NCBI GenBank assembly: GCA_947445035.1
Contig: CANFCK010000022.1
Span: 1 to 64,000 of the forward strand
DNA from: Deltaproteobacteria bacterium
Lineage (GTDB): Bacteria > Myxococcota_A > UBA796 > SXON01
Length of the DNA: 64,000 bases
Direction of reading: 5' to 3'
Shown here: piece by piece, positions 32,919 through 42,191 of the stretch
How the letters are laid out: each line of letters begins with the position of its first letter
How positions within the stretch are numbered: the first letter of the stretch is position 1
Made by a program: the position numbers and the translations under genes
Notes under the pieces: generated by a model
The model's database searches: none
What the model was told of the DNA's origin: nothing
What the model saw: only the letters and a program-made list of their open reading frames with translations

Positions 32919-34037
32919 TCACCCCGGCAGGTCCATCTCGCTGAAAATCCCCGTCTTGATCCCCGCCAGCGAGGCCAACATCTGGCGGCGGTACCACCCC
33001 CAGGCGCTGAGCGGCCCAGCGAAGCGATCGCGCGGCGCCGCGAGGATGGGCAGGCTCGACTGAAAGAACGGCGTGAGCGCCCTCGACGCCATGCTGTAGA
33101 AGCCTACCTGCGCCTTTCGACGGCGGCTGTAGTCGGAAAGATCGGCGCAATCAGCCAGCGCCGCGGCATCTTGCAACGCAAGGTTCGCACCCTGTCCCAG
33201 CTGCGGGCTCATGGCATGGGCCGCGTCCCCGAGCCACACCATGCGCTTGCTGTGCCAGGCGGGCGCCACGACGTCGAAGTACGGCGCGAAGATGACCTGC
33301 TCGGGCTCTACCAGATCGTCGAGCGGAACCTCCGGCATCAGGGCGGCCATCTCGTCCTTCCATGCGTTGAGCCCCGCGGACTTCCAGGACTCGACCGCGT
33401 CGGCACGTACGCTCCAGAAGACGCTCACGGTGCCGTCGCCGCTGGGAAGCAGTCCGATCATCTTCCGGGTGTCGCGGTAGCGCTGGTACAGCACGCCGGG
33501 CATCGGGTCGGCCTTGGCCACGAACCAGAGCGCGCCCCACGGGTACGGGGTCGCCCGCGCCCGTGGCGGCCGCAGCGGGGAGCGCGCGCCGCTGGCGATC
33601 ACCACACGATCGAAGGCATCACCCTCGATCATCGCCCTGTCATCATCCTCGCGGAGCGAGTGAACGTCTACGCCAACACGACGTTCAATCGCCGGCTCGG
33701 CGCAGACCGCGTCCCAAAGCGCCGAAAAGAGCGCGCCGCGGGTGATGCCGAGGCCGTAGAGGTCGGGCCGCAGGTCGGCATAGGCCAGGTCCAGCACCAT
33801 GCGCCCGCCCGCGGTCAGCCCCCACAGCCGATCCACACGTGACCCGTGGGCGAGCACCCGCTGCAAAAGCCCCAGCCGTCGCAAAACCGCCATTCCCGTG
33901 GGTTGCAGCAAGAGCCCGGCGCCCACTGCGGTGGGCTCGCTGACGCGCTCGAAGAGCGTGACCGCCTGTCCCTGCCGCGCCAAAAGCAGCGCCGACGCCA
34001 ATCCCCCGGTGCCGGCACCGATGATGCCCCAGCGCAC
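32919..34037 (-). CDS. FAD-dependent monooxygenase (aromatic hydroxylase type)
   Basis: 372 residues from a GTG at 34037. N-terminal dinucleotide-binding motif GIIGAGTGGLASALLLARQG with an acidic FER end of strand 2, the DG-like motif VVIASGARSPLR in the middle and the second FAD motif WLGDAAHAMSPQLGQGANLALQDA (split here by VGG variation) near 290. This is the p-hydroxybenzoate-hydroxylase/UbiH-type fold. The substrate is unknown. It begins directly at the end of era in the same orientation and is probably the last gene of the tsaE-mnmA-rnc-era run. Confidence 0.88.
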   Translation of the reverse strand: MRWGIIGAGTGGLASALLLARQGQAVTLFERVSEPTAVGAGLLLQPTGMAVLRRLGLLQRVLAHGSRVDRLWGLTAGGRMVLDLAYADLRPDLYGLGITRGALFSALWDAVCAEPAIERRVGVDVHSLREDDDRAMIEGDAFDRVVIASGARSPLRPPRARATPYPWGALWFVAKADPMPGVLYQRYRDTRKMIGLLPSGDGTVSVFWSVRADAVESWKSAGLNAWKDEMAALMPEVPLDDLVEPEQVIFAPYFDVVAPAWHSKRMVWLGDAAHAMSPQLGQGANLALQDAAALADCADLSDYSRRRKAQVGFYSMASRALTPFFQSSLPILAAPRDRFAGPLSAWGWYRRQMLASLAGIKTGIFSEMDLPG

Positions 34038-34913
34038 CTATTCGCCGGTGTAGCCGAGCTCGCGCAGGAGCCGGGGGTTCGCGGTCCAGTCCTTTTCGAC
34101 CACCACGAAAAGGCGAAGGTCGACTTTGGCGTCCAGCAGGGCCTCGATGCGCTTGCGGGCATCGGTGCCGATGCGCTTGATCATCTTCCCGCCCGCCCCG
34201 ACCACGATGGCCTTCTGGCTCTGCTTTTCGACCAGGATCCGCGCGTGGATGACCACGTAGCCTTCGGCGCGACGGGCTTCGTCAAAGCCTTCGATCTCGA
34301 TGGCCGTGACGTACGGAATCTCCTGGCCGCACAACAGAAAGACCTGTTCGCGGATCAGCTCGGCGCAGATGTCGCGTTCATGGGCGTCGGTGATCTGGTC
34401 GTCCGGGTAGAGCGCGTCGCCCACGGGGAGCGCTTTGGCCCACTCGGCGAGCAGGACGTCGGTCCCCTCCCCCGTCAGCGCTGAGATCGGCACCACCACG
34501 CCATTCTGGCCGTAGGCGCCCATCAACGGGAGCAACTTCGCCTTCTCAGCGAAGCCGTCGACCTTGTTGAGGGCGACGATCACCTTTTTGCCAACGAAAC
34601 GCGCGGCGAGCTCCTCGTCGTGGGGCCGAAAGGCATCGACGATCCAGCAGAGCAGGTCGACTTCGGCCATCGCCGCCTCGGCCGCCATCACCATCCGGCG
34701 ATTGAGCTCGCTCTTGGCGCCGTGCAACCCCGGAGTGTCCACCAGGACGGCTTGAAGCCCGGGGACGGTGACCACGCCCATGATCCGGTTGCGCGTGGTC
34801 TGTGGGCGCGGCGACACCGCGGCGATCCGGGCGCCAACGAGCTGATTAAGCAGGGTGCTCTTTCCTGCGTTCGGACGCCCGATGAGCGCGACAGTACCGG
34901 TGTGGTTGGCCAT
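34038..34913 (-). CDS. era: GTPase Era
   Basis: 291 residues, the usual length. G1 GRPNAGKSTLLN, G2 PQTTRNRIMG, G3 DTPGL, G4 NKVD and G5 ISAL are all intact, followed by the KH domain (QKAIVVGAGGKMIKRIG in the usual place). Era binds the 3' end of 16S rRNA and assists 30S assembly. It follows rnc by 9 bases, the classic rnc-era pair. Confidence 0.97.
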   Translation of the reverse strand: MANHTGTVALIGRPNAGKSTLLNQLVGARIAAVSPRPQTTRNRIMGVVTVPGLQAVLVDTPGLHGAKSELNRRMVMAAEAAMAEVDLLCWIVDAFRPHDEELAARFVGKKVIVALNKVDGFAEKAKLLPLMGAYGQNGVVVPISALTGEGTDVLLAEWAKALPVGDALYPDDQITDAHERDICAELIREQVFLLCGQEIPYVTAIEIEGFDEARRAEGYVVIHARILVEKQSQKAIVVGAGGKMIKRIGTDARKRIEALLDAKVDLRLFVVVEKDWTANPRLLRELGYTGE

Positions 34914-34922
34914 TGGCGGCCG

Positions 34923-35576
34923 CTAACCCGCGGGCACCAGCGTAGCGACGGCAAGCGTCGCCGCCGCCACTTTGGCGGCACGGAGACTCGATCCGGAGGC
35001 GGGCCCAAAGACCTGCCCGGCGACCGAAACTTCGCAGTCGAACCGTCGCGCGTGATCGGGGCCCGACGCGCCGAGCGCCCGATAGTCGGGCGCGCCAAGA
35101 CCCCTCCCCGCCGCCCATTCCTGCAACGTGCTGCGCGGGTTGACCGCCTCATCGGCGCGCAGCAACCACGGCATCAACGCCGGGATCACCAGCCGACGCA
35201 CCACGTCGAGCCCCCCGTCCAGGTAGACCGCGCCGAGCACCGCCTCCAGGGCATCGGACCGGACGTTCACGCTCTGTCGGGTGCCGTCGCGCTCGGCACC
35301 GGGGCCGAGGCGCAACGCGGCGGGAATCTCGAAGTGATCGGCGAGCGCGGCAAGGGTCTCTTTGCGCACCACCGCCGCCCGCGCCTTCGACATGCGACCT
35401 TCGGACCAGCTCGGGTGCGTGGCCACCAGCCAGTCGGTCACCAGCAGCTGCAAAACCGCGTCGCCCAGGAACTCGAGCCGCTGGTTGGTGGGAGCGCCGC
35501 TCTCTGCCACTGCGCTGGGGTGGGTCAGCGCCAGGGCCAGGAGGGCCTCGTCGCCGAAGCGGTGGCCGAGCGTCAC
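34923..35576 (-). CDS. rnc: Ribonuclease III
   Basis: 217 residues from GTG 35576. The signature NQRLEFLGDAVL is present with its catalytic Glu and Asp, as is the second acidic cluster RSDALEAVLGAVYLDGG. A dsRNA-binding domain follows (STLQEWAAGRG to the AKVAAATLAV helix). It cleaves double-stranded RNA, including rRNA precursors. Start overlaps the mnmA stop by 4 bases, and it is adjacent to era, as in many bacteria. Confidence 0.96.
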   Translation of the reverse strand: MTLGHRFGDEALLALALTHPSAVAESGAPTNQRLEFLGDAVLQLLVTDWLVATHPSWSEGRMSKARAAVVRKETLAALADHFEIPAALRLGPGAERDGTRQSVNVRSDALEAVLGAVYLDGGLDVVRRLVIPALMPWLLRADEAVNPRSTLQEWAAGRGLGAPDYRALGASGPDHARRFDCEVSVAGQVFGPASGSSLRAAKVAAATLAVATLVPAG

Positions 35577-36658
35577 GGGGAGCCAGCGGGGCCCGCGGTG
35601 GCAGCGGGTGCGGGGCGGTCCGAAGCGCGGCGGATGAAGGCCCCGAGGACCACCTCATCGCCATCGTAGACGACCACCGACTGCCCTGGCGTGACGGCGC
35701 GCACCGGCGCCGAGAGCGCGATTTCGAGCGGCTCGGCGGAGACGATTGTGCAGGGGGCCAACGCTCCACGGTGCCGCACACGCGCATGGAGCGGACGCCC
35801 GAGGAGCGACTCTCGTGGGCGCAACCAGTTGGGACCCCGCGCCAGAATGCTGGTCGAGGCCAACCCCGCCTCGGTCCCGACCACCACGCGAGCCCGAGCG
35901 GCATCGACCTCCAGCACGTACCAGGGACCGCCCGCAAGGCCAAGTCCGCGCCGTTGACCCAGGGTGTACCGCCAATACCCGTCGTGGCGTCCGAGGACCT
36001 TCCCCTCCCCGTCCACGATGTCACCCGCGCCGTCAAGCTCGGGCCGCGCCTCGGCCACGAAGCGGGCGTGATCGTGGTCGGGGATGAAACACACCTCCAT
36101 CGACTCCGCCTTTTCAGCGGTGATGAGCCCCAGGCGACGGGCGTGGGCGCGCACCTCGGGTTTCGAGAATCCACCGAGTGGAAACCTGGTTTTACGCAGC
36201 GCCTCGGCGGTGACCGGGTGCAAGAAGTAGGACTGGTCCTTGTCCCCGTCCACCGCCGCAAACAGGCGGCCGTCCTCGGTTCTTGCATAGTGCCCGGTGG
36301 CGATCGCTTCGGCCCCTAGCGCCATCGCTCGGCGCAGCAGCACGTGAAATTTCAACACGCCGTTGCACTGCACGCAGGGGTTGGGCGTGAACCCTGCCAC
36401 GTAGCTCTTGACGAGGTCATCGACGACGGCCTCCTGGAAGGCCTGGCGTAGGTCCATGACGTAAAACGGAATTTCGAGTGTGTCGGCAACCCGACGCGCA
36501 TCCCAGGCGTCGTCCAGCCCACAGCAGTGGCCGGGGCCCCCGCCCTCGGCCTCGTGCAACTTCATGTGGACGCCGATGACCTCGTGCCCCTCCTCCTTCA
36601 GCAAGGCCGCAGCGACGGAGCTGTCGACCCCGCCGGACATGGCACACACAATGCGCAT
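35573..36658 (-). CDS. mnmA: tRNA-specific 2-thiouridylase MnmA
   Basis: 361 residues from ATG 36658. PP-loop SGGVDSSVAA at residues about 8-17, then GHCCGLDDAWDARRVAD, the catalytic Cys in TPNPCVQCNG, DKDQSYFLHP, and the second catalytic Cys in SMEVCFIPD, with the C-terminal beta-barrel. It thiolates U34 of Lys, Glu and Gln tRNAs, taking persulfide sulfur from a cysteine desulfurase. Such a desulfurase is encoded two genes upstream in the same run. The stop/start junction with the preceding lipoprotein gene is TGATG. Confidence 0.96.
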   Translation of the reverse strand: MRIVCAMSGGVDSSVAAALLKEEGHEVIGVHMKLHEAEGGGPGHCCGLDDAWDARRVADTLEIPFYVMDLRQAFQEAVVDDLVKSYVAGFTPNPCVQCNGVLKFHVLLRRAMALGAEAIATGHYARTEDGRLFAAVDGDKDQSYFLHPVTAEALRKTRFPLGGFSKPEVRAHARRLGLITAEKAESMEVCFIPDHDHARFVAEARPELDGAGDIVDGEGKVLGRHDGYWRYTLGQRRGLGLAGGPWYVLEVDAARARVVVGTEAGLASTSILARGPNWLRPRESLLGRPLHARVRHRGALAPCTIVSAEPLEIALSAPVRAVTPGQSVVVYDGDEVVLGAFIRRASDRPAPAATAGPAGSP

Positions 36659-38628
36659 CAGGGCTCCTCGACCGGGACGTACTGCAACTCGGCGCGGTCG
36701 TAACTCCCGAGCACGATGCCCTGGTCGCCGTCGTCGCCGCGAACGGCAAATCCCGGGAAGCCCCACGGCGCGGGGGACGTCGGCGCGGAGAAGGTGACCG
36801 ACCGTGCCGCATCCATCCGAATGACCTGAGACGCGACGGATGACCACGCCATGAGCCCGCCGGCGCCGGCATCGCGGACCACCAGGACGTCGTCGGTCAG
36901 CGACTCGGCCTCGGCCAGCGTCAACGCGTCGAACGCCCAAGGGCCAGACCAGACGCGGAGGCCGTCGTCGGAGACCGCCAGGCTGTCGAGCGCGTGGCCG
37001 CGAACCACGAAGTGAGTCGAACGACCATCCGCCGTCGCCGAGAGGACGGCGCCGCTGTCCGGATCTAGCCGTCGCAGCTCACCATCACTGTTCCGCAGCG
37101 CCACGAGCCCCCCGGCCGCCACAGCGAGCTCCAGGCGCCCGGGCGTGTCCGCATCCGGCGTGGCCCCCAGGAGCGACCAGGCCCCCGCGATGGCACCCGA
37201 GTCGACGTCGAGCGCGGCGACGTCGCCGGTGCCGCCGTTGCTGACATACAACCAGCCGCGCTCGGCGTCCGCGGCAAGGTCTGACAGCGTCAGCGTCGAG
37301 TTGGGCCCGAGCCCCACATCAAAGCGTTGCATCACCGAAAGTGAGATGGGATCGAGCTCGACGACCGTGCTGGTCAAGTCATCCAGCATGAATAGTCGCG
37401 ACCCAATGAAGCACGGCGACACCGGCCACGTCAGGGTGTCCTCGACGACCACGAGCTCGCCGGTCCGGAGGTTCGCGCGGCCAACCGACGACGACAAGCG
37501 CCCAGTGAAGACCACGACGTCGGGTGCTGAGGGGTCGATGGTGATGGACTCGACATGGGCGCCGAGCCGGACCCGGGCCTCGACCTCGCCCGACTCGGGG
37601 CGCCACGCCCACACCTCACCGGTGCCCTCGGAGTTCATCCACACCAGGCCCGTGGCGGGATCGCGCGCGCCGTAGCCGCTGTTCTTCCCCACCTGGACGG
37701 CGTCGCGGGTCTCGGACAACGCCGAGTCGAACGTGCGCGCCAGCCCCCAGTTCCGGTCTGCCCCGCCGACCCGGTCCAGCACGGCGAAGGTGCCGTCGGA
37801 AAGGCCGAAGACCGCGTAGTTTTCGCCGGGCACGGGCAACTCGTTCCAAAGCCCGGTTCCACAGTCGAGCGCGGCCACCGTCCTGCCCTGCGAAATCGCG
37901 AAGCCGACGCCTGGCAGCTCATCGAACCAGGAAAAGCCCGAGCTTGCGTCCTGCCCGTCCGCGAGCGCGCAACGGGCCTGCTCGACGAGCGTGTCCCCCG
38001 ACAGCGTCACCATCGCCGCCGGGGGCTCGGCGCGTGCATCCGAGACCAAGGCGTTGACCCCGCCTCCGGTGGCAGGGTCCAGGCCGAGAACGGAACCCAC
38101 GAGGTCGAACTGAAGCGGTGACGTGTCCTGACGTAGCGCCAGAAGGACGTCGTGCCCGCCCTCTGTCGCGGCCCCCGCCGCGACAGCACCGCCGCCCTCA
38201 ACGGAAACCAGCGCGTGGACCTGGGCGACCCGGACGTCTACGACCGTGTACACCCCCTTGGTCGGGTCGAAGGACGCCAGCGGAGCCCCCTTCTGAAAGC
38301 CCAGCCACACGAGGCCCTCCTCGTCGGCGGCGACCAGCGGATGAAGCGCGCTCATCTCTGAAAGGTCGTGCACCGCGACCAGCGCTGCCGCGTCGAGATC
38401 GACCTCCGCCAGGGTGGGCAGGCCGTTGCTGCTGACGTACAGCCGGCGTCCGATGGGATCGAGGCCCACCTGAATCGGCACGAGTAGATTCGCCTGACCC
38501 GCGGGCAGCAGGCTCACGGTGGCGGCCGGCAGCGGGTCCACCGGAGGGCGGTCGCTGTCGGCGGGCTCGTCCATCGTCTCGCACCCGAGGGACAGGAGCC
38601 AGACTGACGAGAAGGAGGGTCGAATCAT
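36658..38628 (-). CDS. Large beta-propeller lipoprotein
   Basis: 656 residues from ATG 38628. Lipoprotein leader MIRPSFSSVWLLSLGC (Cys16) followed by an Asp/Pro-rich linker. The rest is a repeated strand pattern like YVTN/WD-type propellers: DPIGRRLYVSSNGLPTLAEVDL, GWLYVSNGGTGDVAALDVDSG and similar. Cell-surface lipoprotein of unknown role. It sits inside a tRNA/RNA gene run, coupled to mnmA by a 1-base stop/start overlap. Functional linkage to its neighbours is not apparent. Confidence 0.78.
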   Translation of the reverse strand: MIRPSFSSVWLLSLGCETMDEPADSDRPPVDPLPAATVSLLPAGQANLLVPIQVGLDPIGRRLYVSSNGLPTLAEVDLDAAALVAVHDLSEMSALHPLVAADEEGLVWLGFQKGAPLASFDPTKGVYTVVDVRVAQVHALVSVEGGGAVAAGAATEGGHDVLLALRQDTSPLQFDLVGSVLGLDPATGGGVNALVSDARAEPPAAMVTLSGDTLVEQARCALADGQDASSGFSWFDELPGVGFAISQGRTVAALDCGTGLWNELPVPGENYAVFGLSDGTFAVLDRVGGADRNWGLARTFDSALSETRDAVQVGKNSGYGARDPATGLVWMNSEGTGEVWAWRPESGEVEARVRLGAHVESITIDPSAPDVVVFTGRLSSSVGRANLRTGELVVVEDTLTWPVSPCFIGSRLFMLDDLTSTVVELDPISLSVMQRFDVGLGPNSTLTLSDLAADAERGWLYVSNGGTGDVAALDVDSGAIAGAWSLLGATPDADTPGRLELAVAAGGLVALRNSDGELRRLDPDSGAVLSATADGRSTHFVVRGHALDSLAVSDDGLRVWSGPWAFDALTLAEAESLTDDVLVVRDAGAGGLMAWSSVASQVIRMDAARSVTFSAPTSPAPWGFPGFAVRGDDGDQGIVLGSYDRAELQYVPVEEP

Positions 38629-38656
38629 CCGGCCACCAGCGTACACACCGGCGCGG

Positions 38657-39694
38657 TCATCCGTCCACGAACCCGGGGAGGATCCGGGCCATCGCCGCCA
38701 GGGTGGCGTCAATTTCGGCCTCGGTGGTCCCAGTTCCCAGCGAGAAGCGCACGCCGCTACCCAAAAAACCCATCGCCTGGAGCACGGAGGAAGGCCGGGC
38801 CGCGCCCGACGCGCACGCGCTGCCCGCGCTGGCGGCAATCCCCGCGAGGTCGAGGGCAGCGACCAGATCGGGCGCCAACGCCTTGCCGAAGGCCACGCAG
38901 GTGGTGTTGGGCAACCGCGGCGCCCCGACCCCCGCGACCGCACCGCCGAGCGCGCACAGGCCCGCCTCCAGCCGATCACGCAGGGTTGCCGGGAGGCACG
39001 CCCCACGCGCGACGACCGAGGCCGCGCCGAAACCGACAATGCCCGCCACGTTGTGGGTCCCGGCGCGCCAACCGCGCTCCTGCGCAGCGCCGCGGACCAT
39101 GGGGGCAGGCGCGCTGGCTCGCGCCACGCACAGCGCGCCCACACCCTGGGGGCCGCCGAGCTTGTGGGAGGCCAACGTCACGAAGTCGGCCCCCGCCAGT
39201 GCGTCGAGCGCCACGCGTCCAGGCGCCTGCGACGCATCCACATGCACCCGCAATCCCCGGCGACGCCCGATCGCGATGACCTCGGCAACCGGCTGGATGA
39301 CACCGGTCTCATTGTTCGCAAACATGACGCTGACGCCGTCGATGCCCTCGAGCGTTGCCAGCGCTGCGAGGTCGATGACACCGTGCTCATCGACGGGAAC
39401 GACCTCCACCGCCCACGCGCGGACCGAGGGGTGCTCCACGGCTGAAGCCGCCCAACGTCCATTGGAAAAAACCGTCGCGTTGCTCTCCGACGCGCCACTG
39501 GTGAAGACCACTCCGTCCCGTGCCCACCCGACAAGGTCGGCCACTTGCTGCCGGGCCCGATCCACCGCCATCGCGGCGTCGCGCCCGAGGCGATGCGCTG
39601 CGCTGGGGTTGGCGGGGACGCCCCACCAGGGCTCCATCGCGGCGCGGGCCTCGGCGAAGAGCGGCGCGGTTGCGTTGTAGTCCAGGTAGATCAA
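38657..39694 (-). CDS. Cysteine desulfurase (NifS/IscS family)
   Basis: 345 residues from the TTG at 39694 (MIYLDYNATAP), 1 base after the comEA-like stop. Aminotransferase class V fold: NPSAAHRLGR, TSGASESN, SVMFANNETGVIQPV, the PLP lysine in ASHKLGGPQGVGAL, and the active-site loop GSACASGAARPS with catalytic Cys. It removes sulfur from cysteine as enzyme-bound persulfide. Being in one run with mnmA suggests a dedicated sulfur donor for tRNA thiolation, though no iscU or iscR is nearby. Confidence 0.93.
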   Translation of the reverse strand: MIYLDYNATAPLFAEARAAMEPWWGVPANPSAAHRLGRDAAMAVDRARQQVADLVGWARDGVVFTSGASESNATVFSNGRWAASAVEHPSVRAWAVEVVPVDEHGVIDLAALATLEGIDGVSVMFANNETGVIQPVAEVIAIGRRRGLRVHVDASQAPGRVALDALAGADFVTLASHKLGGPQGVGALCVARASAPAPMVRGAAQERGWRAGTHNVAGIVGFGAASVVARGACLPATLRDRLEAGLCALGGAVAGVGAPRLPNTTCVAFGKALAPDLVAALDLAGIAASAGSACASGAARPSSVLQAMGFLGSGVRFSLGTGTTEAEIDATLAAMARILPGFVDG

Positions 39695-39695
39695 C

Positions 39696-40316
39696 TCACA
39701 GCTCCACAAGCGGGGCGAGCCGGGCGTAGGTGCGCGGGCCGATGCCACGTACCCGATCCAGGGCCGCGACGGCGCCAAAGGGACGCGCGGCGACGATTCG
39801 CGCGGCCAGGGCGGGGCCGATCCCCGGCAGCGCCTCCAACTCCTCGACCGAGGCGCCGTTGAGCGAGACCCTCGCCCCAACGGCCAGCGCCTGTTTCGCC
39901 GCTGGGACCTCGATGGCAGCGGGCCCGACGGCGCTTCCAGCCGACTCGCCGAGGCGACGGAGCGCCCACTGCTCCCCGTCCGCGGCACGTCGCGGGAGCC
40001 CGGGGACCGCGGCCGCATCGACCCAACCGAGCCCGGCGACGTGGACCACCCGCTCCGGCACCACGGCGCCAGCGACGGGCAGCAACAACCAGGCCGCGAA
40101 GGCCATGAGCATCGCAGAGACCACGAGGCGCTCGACCACCGCACCGAACCGGAACGGGACCACCGCGAGCGTCAGGCGCTCGATCGCCCACCGGTCGATG
40201 CGGGCCAGCGCGTGCTGACGGCGGGGCAGGACAGAATCGGGGCGCACGCCGCGCAGGATGGACACCGCGCCGAATAGGTCAAGCGAGGACGGGCACCAAC
40301 GCCTGATGTCGAGCAT
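39696..40316 (-). CDS. ComEA-like helix-hairpin-helix protein
   Basis: 206 residues at most; the start could lie downstream of the ATG-like position at 40316, since the present one overlaps tsaE by 38 bases. A membrane segment (SAMLMAFAAWLLLPVAGAVV, about 67-86) is followed by a linker and two helix-hairpin-helix motifs (SLNGASVEELEALPGIGPALAARIVAARP and VRGIGPRTYARLAP). Membrane-anchored HhH proteins of this kind bind DNA non-specifically; ComEA does so in natural transformation. No other competence genes are in the window. Confidence 0.8.
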   Translation of the reverse strand: MLDIRRWCPSSLDLFGAVSILRGVRPDSVLPRRQHALARIDRWAIERLTLAVVPFRFGAVVERLVVSAMLMAFAAWLLLPVAGAVVPERVVHVAGLGWVDAAAVPGLPRRAADGEQWALRRLGESAGSAVGPAAIEVPAAKQALAVGARVSLNGASVEELEALPGIGPALAARIVAARPFGAVAALDRVRGIGPRTYARLAPLVEL

Positions 40317-40725
40317 CTGTCGCCAAGAACGACACCCGCCTCCCCTCTCCCGTCCCCTCGATCCGCACCTCCAAACGTGCGTCCGGCCAGGCCCCCTCGA
40401 AGCGCTCCGCCCACTCTACGAGCCAGGCCCCATCGACCCCGATGCGCTCGTCGATGCCGGCCGAGATCAGCTCGTCGGCGTGCATCAGGCGGTAGACGTC
40501 GGCGTGTCGGAACGGGACCCGCGCCGCCGGATATTCGTGGACCAACGCAAACGTGGGGCTGGGCACGGGCCCGGTCACGCCGATCCCGCGGGCGACACCC
40601 TGGGCAAACGTGGTCTTCCCTGCGCCAAGCTCACCGTTGACCAAGACCACCGCACCCATGAAGAGTCCGGCCCCCAAGCCTTCGCCCAGGCGCTGCATCT
40701 CCCCAGTATTCGCGATGTGGTGCAC
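40279..40725 (-). CDS. tsaE: tRNA threonylcarbamoyladenosine biosynthesis ATPase TsaE
   Basis: About 148 residues from the GTG at 40725; an ATG at 40698 is an alternative. Walker A GELGAGKTTFAQGVARGIG, the family signature SPTFALVHEYPA, and HADVYRLMHADELISAGIDE are intact, with LVEWAERF near the end. It works with TsaB and TsaD to make t6A37. First gene of the leftward tRNA-modification/RNA-processing run. Confidence 0.92.
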   Translation of the reverse strand: MHHIANTGEMQRLGEGLGAGLFMGAVVLVNGELGAGKTTFAQGVARGIGVTGPVPSPTFALVHEYPAARVPFRHADVYRLMHADELISAGIDERIGVDGAWLVEWAERFEGAWPDARLEVRIEGTGEGRRVSFLATDARHQALVPVLA

Positions 40726-40807
40726 CAAACTTGCTCCTCGTGACCGCCTATCCCTTGCCGAAGCGGGTTGGCCGCGCCATGTTCGCGGCCCCCCCGGCTG
40801 CCCGTTG

Positions 40808-41839
40808 TTGTCGAAATACTTTTCTGGTTCGATCCTCTTCACCGTCGTTGCCCTTGCCCTCGCCGCCTGGGTCGGCTGGGACAGTGGTGGCACTCCGGCG
40901 ATGCTCCAGATCCTGTTCATCGTGGCGGTGCTGGGCGTGCTCGAGGTCAGCCTGTCCTTCGACAACGCAGTGGTCAACGCCACCGTGCTGCGCGACATGG
41001 ACGCGGTCTGGCGGCGGCGCTTCCTCACCTGGGGCATCTTGATCGCAGTTTTCGGGATGCGGGTGGTCTTCCCGCTGGTGATCGTGGCGGTGATCGCCCA
41101 GATTTCGCCGTGGGCGGCGGTGATGATGGCGGCGACGGAGCCTTCCGAGTACGCCCGGGTCTTGACCAGCGCGCACCTCACCGTTTCGGCCTTCGGTGGC
41201 GCGTTCTTGGCGATGGTCGGACTCAAACACTTCATCAGCCATCAGCGTGATGAGTATTGGCTGTCCGCGTTCGAGCGGCCGCTCAATCGGCTCGGAAAGA
41301 TCGAGGCGATCGAGCTGGGGTTGGTGATGACCGTGCTCTATGTCGTGTCACGATGGTTGCCCCCGCAGGGCCAGCTCGAATTCATCATCGCGGGGATGTT
41401 CGGCCTGCTTTGTTTCATCGTCGTGGACGGGATCAGCGCGCTGTTGGAGGACAGCGGCGACCGCGCCACCGGCGTGGTCGTGCGCTCGGGCCTGGGCTCC
41501 TTCCTGTACCTGGAGGTGCTCGACGCCTCGTTTTCCTTCGACGGCGTGATCGGCGCCTTCGCGCTCTCCACCAACCTCATCGTGATCGCGCTGGGGCTCG
41601 GGATCGGCGCGATGTTCGTTCGAAGCCTCACCATCTGGATGGTGGAGGAGGGCACCCTCGCCGCGTACCGCTACCTGGAGGCGGGGGCGTTCTGGGCCAT
41701 TCTGGCGTTGGCCGCGATCATGTTTTTGCAGCCGGTGGTTCATATTCCCGAAATCGTCACCGGGTTGATTGGCGCCGGCTTCATCGGCCTCGCCTTCGCG
41801 AACTCGGTGCAATACAATCGGCGTCTCCCCGGACCGTGA
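40808..41839 (+). CDS. TerC-family (DUF475-type) membrane protein
   Basis: 343 residues from a TTG at 40808 (SKYFSGSILFTVVALALA). About nine membrane helices. Two family repeats are visible: VLEVSLSFDNAVVNATVL near residue 40 and YLEVLDASFSFDGVIGAFAL near 240, each with the conserved acidic residues of the membrane. TerC proteins support metal (Mn) export during membrane-protein metalation or tellurite tolerance; the exact role here is not known. It begins 82 bases beyond the divergent tsaE start and is followed directly by a small membrane protein. Confidence 0.88.
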   Translation: MSKYFSGSILFTVVALALAAWVGWDSGGTPAMLQILFIVAVLGVLEVSLSFDNAVVNATVLRDMDAVWRRRFLTWGILIAVFGMRVVFPLVIVAVIAQISPWAAVMMAATEPSEYARVLTSAHLTVSAFGGAFLAMVGLKHFISHQRDEYWLSAFERPLNRLGKIEAIELGLVMTVLYVVSRWLPPQGQLEFIIAGMFGLLCFIVVDGISALLEDSGDRATGVVVRSGLGSFLYLEVLDASFSFDGVIGAFALSTNLIVIALGLGIGAMFVRSLTIWMVEEGTLAAYRYLEAGAFWAILALAAIMFLQPVVHIPEIVTGLIGAGFIGLAFANSVQYNRRLPGP

Positions 41840-42154
41840 TTGGACGAGCTTCCTGGATACGCGCCCCCCGCTGGCCTCAACCCCTTCGCCATCGCCTCGC
41901 TGATCCTGGGCGTGGTTGGGGGCTTGGTCTATTGCTGCGGCAGCTTCCTCTGCATCGGCTGGCTGGGCTTTTTCGTGTGGTTGGCCGGTGCGGTCTGCGC
42001 AGTCGTGGCGTTGGTACAGAAGCCCGAAGGCAACAGCAAGATCATGGCGTGGGTCGGCCTCGCCCTCAACCTGATGTTGCCGGTGGCGTTGTTCGGGCTG
42101 ATGGCCGTGCTCATGACCTTCGGAATGTTGGGCGAGTTGGCGAAGGAGATGTAG
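41840..42154 (+). CDS. Small membrane protein (DUF4190-like)
   Basis: 104 residues from a TTG immediately after the TerC-like stop. Short Pro-rich cytoplasmic N-terminus, then PFAIASLILGVVGGLVYCC, a Cys pair loop and GWLGFFVWLAGAVCAVVALV, and a third helix near 70-95. The NPFAIASLILG pattern is typical of the DUF4190 family, of unknown function. Probably cotranscribed with the TerC-like gene. Confidence 0.65.
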   Translation: MDELPGYAPPAGLNPFAIASLILGVVGGLVYCCGSFLCIGWLGFFVWLAGAVCAVVALVQKPEGNSKIMAWVGLALNLMLPVALFGLMAVLMTFGMLGELAKEM

Positions 42155-42191
42155 TTGGTGTTCGGCGGCGACATCTGATATCCGCGCCGCC

